DNA from: Bacillus_BD oryzisoli_A
Lineage (GTDB): Bacteria > Bacillota > Bacilli > Bacillales > Cytobacillaceae
DNA: 64,000 bases
Reading direction: 5' to 3'
Assembly (NCBI RefSeq): GCF_043641075.1
Contig: NZ_JBHZRC010000002.1
Span: 496,001 to 560,000, forward strand
The position numbers and the translations under genes were made by a program. Shown here one piece after another: positions 60,088-64,000 of the stretch (within the stretch, counting starts at the first letter, position 1; each line of letters opens with the position of its first letter). Under the pieces are notes generated by a model. That model saw nothing but the letters and a program-made list of their open reading frames with translations, was not told the origin of the DNA and ran no database searches.

Positions 60088-60357
60088 TTAAAGCCTCACT
60101 TCTACCTCAGTTCCATCCTTTAATTTAGTTTGGACAAGGATTAATCCACGGTACATCGAAAGCCCCTGGAGCAATGGCTTCAACTCTTTTCTTTCAATTT
60201 CTGGAAAGATGAATTTGCTGCCATCCTTTTCGATTGCTTTATTTAGTAAGGTAGTGATCCTTTTTGATGTCAGGATGTAACTACCTAAATGTAAAACCGC
60301 GTAGGGAACGGGAATGGAAAATCGCTTACCTTTTATCTTCAGCTTCACCTTTAACAT
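60088..60357 (-). CDS. Hypothetical protein, third gene of the DUF2089 operon (89 aa)
   Basis: Not recognised. MLKVKLKIKGKRFSIPVPYA then VLHLGSYILTSKRITTLLNK has a basic start and a moderately hydrophobic segment; the C-terminal half (KELKPLLQGLSMYRGLILVQ then TKLKDGTEVEVRL) looks like a strand-helix-strand. It begins three bases after the previous gene, so it belongs to the same operon. Confidence 0.6.
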   Translation of the reverse strand: MLKVKLKIKGKRFSIPVPYAVLHLGSYILTSKRITTLLNKAIEKDGSKFIFPEIERKELKPLLQGLSMYRGLILVQTKLKDGTEVEVRL

Positions 60358-60360
60358 GAT

Positions 60361-60759
60361 TTACTCAATAACCACGAATACTTTATCACCGTTGGCAGAG
60401 GTGATGTCAACAAGCTGTCCGTCCAATTCATTTTCAATGGCTTCAATCAGCAGATCTATGTTAATATCTTTTACATATTTTTCGGCCTCAGGTATTTTCT
60501 CCGCAATATTTGTCCCTACCTTTAAAACGACCTTTACTAGATTAATCGGTAAATTCACATTAACATTATCGCCTTCTTGGGAGGTGACACGAATCTTTAA
60601 CATTTTATTTCCATATGGGACATCTTTATTTTCCCCTTCAAGCTCCACAGGCTCTGGCAGATCTTTACCTTGTAGAAGATTAATGAGTTCTACTGCTTTT
60701 TCCTTATCAATCTTTCCTTCCTCTACCAGTGTTAAGACTCGCGAAATTTCATCCTTCAT
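60361..60759 (-). CDS. SHOCT-like domain protein (132 aa)
   Basis: The N-terminal part ISRVLTLVEEGKIDKEKAVE (then LINLLQ) is a SHOCT-like helical motif, which also occurs at the end of the DUF2089 protein encoded just upstream. After a short linker the rest (MLKIRVTSQEGDNVNVNLPI, VKVVLKVGTNIAEKIPEAEK, DINIDLLIEAIENELDGQLV) is a beta-alpha domain like those in YvlB-type proteins. No signal peptide. The function is unknown. Its start overlaps the stop of the DUF2089 gene (ATGA). Confidence 0.72.
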   Translation of the reverse strand: MKDEISRVLTLVEEGKIDKEKAVELINLLQGKDLPEPVELEGENKDVPYGNKMLKIRVTSQEGDNVNVNLPINLVKVVLKVGTNIAEKIPEAEKYVKDINIDLLIEAIENELDGQLVDITSANGDKVFVVIE

Positions 60760-61130
60760 GACTCTTCCCCCTCTTTTATTAGCTGAATGGCTTTCTCTGC
60801 CGTAATTTCACCTTTTTCCAATAACGATACAATTTTTTTCTTATCCACTTCCGGTTTCTTTTGAGAGGTGTATCCCAGAGCCGTGATAATTTCATCTAAT
60901 TTCCCTCTAACAGTTGGATAGGAAATGCCAAGCTCCTTCTCGACCTCTTTGATATTGCCGCGGCATTTAAGGAAAATCTCAATAAAATGCAGCTGTTCCT
61001 TTCCGAGAGCTGCCAGTCCTGAAACTTCAAATTCATTTTCTACCGTTGTTTGGCAATGGTTACACTGCAGCCTCGTAATGGTAAGCGACTTCCTGCAAAC
61101 AGGACAATTAGTAAGTAAAGGATACGCCAT
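60756..61130 (-). CDS. DUF2089 family protein (zinc ribbon plus helix-turn-helix)
   Basis: A likely DNA-binding regulator of 124 residues. An N-terminal zinc ribbon (CPVCRKSLTITRLQCNHCQT, residues about 9-28) is followed by a helical domain with GNIKEVEKELGISYPTVRGK, a clear helix-turn-helix, and a C-terminal SHOCT-like motif (IVSLLEKGEITAEKAIQLIK). The same three-part arrangement is known for DUF2089. It heads a three-gene operon and probably regulates it. The upstream spacer 61131-61395 is very AT-rich, with no other gene. Confidence 0.82.
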   Translation of the reverse strand: MAYPLLTNCPVCRKSLTITRLQCNHCQTTVENEFEVSGLAALGKEQLHFIEIFLKCRGNIKEVEKELGISYPTVRGKLDEIITALGYTSQKKPEVDKKKIVSLLEKGEITAEKAIQLIKEGEES

Positions 61131-61395
61131 ACTGTTCTCCTTTCTTTCTTTTAATCACATCATACACCACAAATTTAAATTTTAAAATAAATATTTAATA
61201 TTATTTATTAAATTTTATATATTAATTAAATAAGTTAATTACAACATTAAATAAATTAATTTAATGAAATGTAGGATACAGTAACTAACAGACACATTGG
61301 AGAGTCTGTGTGATAAAGGACTCCTACATATGTGGAGCATATTCATTTATCGGAACAGTAGGGCGATTGACTTGACTAATACTATAAAAGCTACT

Positions 61396-62145
61396 TTACC
61401 CAAACTTGCGTTTAAATTCTTTACAGGCGATGAAATAAGCGATGAACATAATGCTGACGCACCAGGAAAGAGCGACCCAAATATCGTTGCCAACAGACCC
61501 TTCATATAGGAAAGCACGAATTGCATTAACGATTGAAGTCACAGGCTGGTTCTCAGCAAACGCACGGACAAGCTTTGGCATGGTTTCAGTTGGAACAAAG
61601 GCCGAACTGATAAACGGCAGAAAAATCAATGGGTACGAGTAAGCCGTCGCCCCCTCCATAGACCCCGCTCTCAATCCTGGAATAACCGCCAACCATGTAA
61701 GGGCTAGCATAAACAGTCCGAGTATCCCAGCTACCGCGAGCCAATCCAAAAAATCAGCACTGGGATGAAAGCCCATTAGAAACGCGACCAGGATAACCAC
61801 CACAATAGTAAGCGCATTGGAAACAAGCGAGGTCAACACATGAGCCCACAATATCGATGAACGCTTGATGGGCATGGTCATGAAACGCGCCATCAGTCCG
61901 CTCTTTACATCTGTAAACAGCCGCAAGGAAGTGTATGCAACACCGGATGCGATAGCCATCAGCAGGATTCCCGGCAATAAATAATTGACGTAGTTGTCTG
62001 TGCCTGTCTCTATTGCACCACCAAATACGTAGACAAAGAGCAGCATCATCATAATCGGCGTAATGGCCACCGTGATAATCGTATCCGGACTGCGCATGAT
62101 GCTGCGTATTAAACGGCCCAATAATACTCCTGTTTGACCTTTCAT
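61396..62145 (-). CDS. ABC-2 type transporter permease (drug exporter)
   Basis: A 249-residue inner-membrane subunit with six predicted segments. LIRSIMRSPDTIITVAITPI is the elbow before the first segment, ASGVAYTSLRLFTDVKSGLM then ARFMTMPIKRSSILWAHVLT is the typical DrrB-type loop, and LPFISSAFVPTETMPKLVRA is the conserved late loop. It starts next to the stop of the ATP-binding gene. Together they form a DrrAB-type exporter controlled by PadR. Confidence 0.88.
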   Translation of the reverse strand: MKGQTGVLLGRLIRSIMRSPDTIITVAITPIMMMLLFVYVFGGAIETGTDNYVNYLLPGILLMAIASGVAYTSLRLFTDVKSGLMARFMTMPIKRSSILWAHVLTSLVSNALTIVVVILVAFLMGFHPSADFLDWLAVAGILGLFMLALTWLAVIPGLRAGSMEGATAYSYPLIFLPFISSAFVPTETMPKLVRAFAENQPVTSIVNAIRAFLYEGSVGNDIWVALSWCVSIMFIAYFIACKEFKRKFG

Positions 62146-62904
62146 TTATTTCTCCTCCTTTTTGCCGATAATTGCGAGGAAAATTTCCTCCAATGTCGGC
62201 TGCTTCTCGATGTACTCCACCTTCGCTGGCGGAAACATCTTTTTAAGTTCGGTTAGGGTACCAGTCGTAATAATCCTTCCGCCATGCAGGATGGCGATAG
62301 TATCCGCAAGTTGTTCTGCTTCCTCCAGGTACTGGGTCGTCAGCAAGATGGTCGTACCCTCACCAGCAAGCTCCTTAACGGTTTTCCAGACTTCAATTCG
62401 CGCTTCGGGATCAAGTCCGGTGGTCGGTTCGTCTAGAAAAATAACAGCTGGTGCCCCAATCAGGCTCATCGCAATGTCAAGCCTGCGCTTCATTCCCCCG
62501 GAATATTGGTCCGCCCTGCGGTTGGCTGCATCCTTCAGGCGGAATCTTGCAAGCAGATCGTCTGCAACTTGAGAGGGATTGGAAACTCCTCGCAGCTTAG
62601 CAATCATCATCAGGTTCTCTCTTCCTGTTAGCATGCCGTCTAATGCGGCGAATTGCCCAGTCAGACTGATGCTTTGACGAACATGATCAGGTTGGAGCAG
62701 GACGTCGAAGCCGCAAATAGTTACTTCGCCTTCATCGAACTTCATCAGTGTAGAGAGGATGTTAACGATCGTCGTCTTGCCTGCTCCATTTGAACCCAGC
62801 AGTGCGAAAATTTCTCCGCGCCTTACTTCAAAATCCACCCCCTTTAAGACTTTCTCTTTAAAGGACTTTTTTAACCCTTTTACAGAAATCGCTACATTGC
62901 TCAT
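62146..62904 (-). CDS. ABC transporter ATP-binding protein (DrrA-like)
   Basis: A 252-residue ATPase. FALLGSNGAGKTTIVNILST is the Walker A motif; QYSGGMKRRLDIAMSLIGAP carries the LSGG-like signature (YSGG); VIFLDEPTTGLDPEARIEVW is Walker B and the D-loop; TTQYLEEAEQLADTIAILHG has the Q-variant of the H-loop (TTQY, as in DrrA). The length is that of a DrrA-type subunit without a C-terminal extension. AAGGAGG precedes the ATG. Most likely energises export of a toxic compound. Confidence 0.93.
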   Translation of the reverse strand: MSNVAISVKGLKKSFKEKVLKGVDFEVRRGEIFALLGSNGAGKTTIVNILSTLMKFDEGEVTICGFDVLLQPDHVRQSISLTGQFAALDGMLTGRENLMMIAKLRGVSNPSQVADDLLARFRLKDAANRRADQYSGGMKRRLDIAMSLIGAPAVIFLDEPTTGLDPEARIEVWKTVKELAGEGTTILLTTQYLEEAEQLADTIAILHGGRIITTGTLTELKKMFPPAKVEYIEKQPTLEEIFLAIIGKKEEK

Positions 62905-62967
62905 CCCTTTTTCCTCCTTATAAAATGCGCTAGACTGTCTAAACTCCCCTAATAAGTCTGACCGATA

Positions 62968-62989
62968 TTCAGTATTACTTACTACTGAA
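62968..62989. promoter_or_regulatory. Candidate PadR operator in front of the ABC exporter
   Basis: TTCAGTA and TACTGAA arms with an 8-base spacer, next to a further ACTGAATAG half-site downstream. The string TTCAGTATTACTTA is repeated in front of the padR gene at 63954-63972. The remaining 62990-63199 has no gene. Position exact to within a base or two. Confidence 0.6.
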
Positions 62990-63199
62990 CTAAAAATATA
63001 ACTGAATAGTTTAAGGTGACATTTGTTACCAGCTATTCAGTAGAGGAATTAACTTATTTTCAATAGGATCTTCTCAATACAGTTCGACATAGGTTATCGC
63101 GCTTGCCATTAGTTCATCCGCAAATGAAGAGAATCCTCACAAGTAACGGCCTGTGTCGATAGTGTCGAGGCTAGACGAATAGCCACTAGTCCTTCGTTT

Positions 63200-63538
63200 T
63201 TATTCACGACCAATCGTATCGTTCAATTTAGCGCGGTATTTATCCATCCACGTTTTCGAATCCTTCACTAACTCATCACAGAAAGCAGCCACGTCCTTGC
63301 CCGTAAGGTCAGTGACTTTCTTGCCATCCGCTGCACCTTCCTCGAAAAGGTCAAGAATGCCGCCAAAGATACGAACACTCTCCTTCCAATCGGAGGGACC
63401 ACCAGAAGTCCACAAATATTTTTTGATAGCATTGTAAGCATTGCTATACTCACTTGGAAGTGCCTTCGCACGAGCTTCCATCGCCTTCCATTCCCGCTTA
63501 TCTTCTAGACTGCCAATCAGTTTTTCAAAAATACTCAT
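63200..63538 (-). CDS. DUF1048 domain protein
   Basis: A 112-residue helical protein of the DUF1048 family, which often sits between a PadR regulator and an ABC exporter. MSIFEKLIGSLEDKREWKAM, EYSNAYNAIKKYLWTSGGPS and EGAADGKKVTDLTGKDVAAF then CDELVKDSKTWMDKY are the conserved parts. The role is unknown; the family may help sense or regulate. Its start overlaps the padR stop by four bases (ATGA), so the two are translated together. Confidence 0.88.
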   Translation of the reverse strand: MSIFEKLIGSLEDKREWKAMEARAKALPSEYSNAYNAIKKYLWTSGGPSDWKESVRIFGGILDLFEEGAADGKKVTDLTGKDVAAFCDELVKDSKTWMDKYRAKLNDTIGRE

Positions 63539-63879
63539 CGTATCTCCCCTTTTCCTATTCTTTTCGTTTTAAGCTCGTTAATTTTACTTGAGACGAAATC
63601 CCATTTTTGCCAAAACATTTCAAGCTGTTCTTGACCTGCTGTGTTGAGTGTGTAAAATTTCCTCGGCGGCCCCATCGTGGACGGCTTCTTCTCGATTTCC
63701 ACCAGATTGTTTTTCTCAAGCCGCATTGTAATGGTGTAAACTGTGCCTTCAACCACATCAATGAAGCCAAGTTCACGCAGCTGTTGCGTAATTTCATAGC
63801 CGTACGTTTCGCCACGGCTGATGATTTCAAGCACACAACCCTCAAGCACTCCTTTCAGCATTTCAGTGATATTTTCCAA
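63535..63879 (-). CDS. PadR family transcriptional regulator
   Basis: A 114-residue PadR winged-helix repressor of the short (subfamily 2) type. MENITEMLKGVLEGCVLEII then RGETYGYEITQQLRELGFID contains the start of the wing-helix fold; VEGTVYTITMRLEKNNLVEI is the recognition helix and wing; GPPRKFYTLNTAGQEQLEMF completes the pattern. It is the first gene of a unit with DUF1048 and probably controls both itself and the DrrAB-type exporter. The inducer, perhaps a toxic compound exported by the pump, is unknown. Confidence 0.92.
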   Translation of the reverse strand: MENITEMLKGVLEGCVLEIISRGETYGYEITQQLRELGFIDVVEGTVYTITMRLEKNNLVEIEKKPSTMGPPRKFYTLNTAGQEQLEMFWQKWDFVSSKINELKTKRIGKGEIR

Positions 63880-63925
63880 TAGATTACCTCCATTTATATT
63901 TTCCTTATCATTATTTCAGTACTCA

Positions 63926-63972
63926 GTAACACAGGTATTTTGTGTTACATATATTCAGTATTACTTATTACT
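63926..63972. promoter_or_regulatory. Candidate PadR operator region upstream of padR
   Basis: GTAACACA (63926-63933) and TGTGTTAC (63941-63948) form a perfect inverted repeat, and TTCAGTATTACTTATTACT (63954-63972) copies the operator candidate at 62968-62989. Autoregulation is usual in this family. Confidence 0.55.
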
Positions 63973-64000
63973 AGTATATAGTATTACTAAATAGCATCAA

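Noticed and set aside
61297..61509. 70-codon plus-strand frame
   Set aside because: It is antisense to the end of the ABC permease and has no ribosome binding site.

Overview
This is an AT-rich stretch of a Gram-positive, endospore-forming Bacillaceae chromosome. Nearly every gene has a strong GGAGG-type ribosome binding site. The spore germination pair cwlJ-gerQ, an FbpA-type small basic protein, DUF3231 proteins, a ROK/XylR-type repressor and a urease cluster in the order ureABCEFGDH all fit Bacillus-like genera (Neobacillus/Mesobacillus-type would be my guess; the genus cannot be fixed from the window). The sequence is a draft scaffold: a 100-N gap lies at 2597-2696. No rRNA, tRNA, CRISPR array, phage or insertion sequence was seen.

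Layout. 1-9.7 kb: a DUF3231 gene cut by the left edge, Tat-exported alkaline phosphatase PhoD, an acetyltransferase interrupted by the gap, DNA polymerase IV, a quinone reductase, a luciferase-like monooxygenase, a molybdopterin oxidoreductase with an early in-frame TGA next to a MOSC protein, and two small proteins. 9.7-12.3 kb: a compact sulfur-related operon (TusA-like, DsrE, TusA-OsmC fusion, short MetE-type methyltransferase). 12.5-15.9 kb: an FAD enzyme with two DUF3231 genes, one broken by a TAG. 16.4-21 kb: EamA exporter, AraC regulator, MutT-like NUDIX, cwlJ-gerQ, DoxX. 21-29.7 kb: sugar-acid catabolism (FGGY kinase, SDR, uxaC, ROK repressor, GPH transporter), with matching ROK-type operators at uxaC and at the transporter. 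30-41.7 kb: a six-PAS diguanylate cyclase, KimA-like K+ importer, formate/nitrite channel plus lactate dehydrogenase, MarR regulator, CBO0543 membrane protein, YdhK lipoprotein. 42.7-52.5 kb: an acetolactate-synthase-type enzyme, a second CBO0543 copy, then the complete urease operon with Ni transporter and a divergent urea transporter. 52.5-64 kb: LysR/methyltransferase pair, membrane proteins, MBL-fold hydrolase plus TetR regulator with two operators, a GMC oxidoreductase with a frameshift, a DUF2089/SHOCT-like operon, and a PadR-DUF1048-ABC exporter module with shared operator-like sequences.

Non-coding structure is the most unusual aspect. Four intergenic tandem arrays (22.8-23.6, 27.9-28.2, 38.8-39.6 and 42.05-42.6 kb) have different units but nearly the same period (52, 51, 53 and 52 bp). 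They are almost free of indels and carry a small palindrome in each unit. Several dispersed families also recur: palindromes built on GGTGCCAGGCACC, elements containing GGGGACGGGTTCC, and a 135-190 bp element ending in CTCCGCTTAT. Three genes carry single-event lesions (TGA, TAG, one-base deletion), so sequencing errors and recent gene decay both need to be considered.
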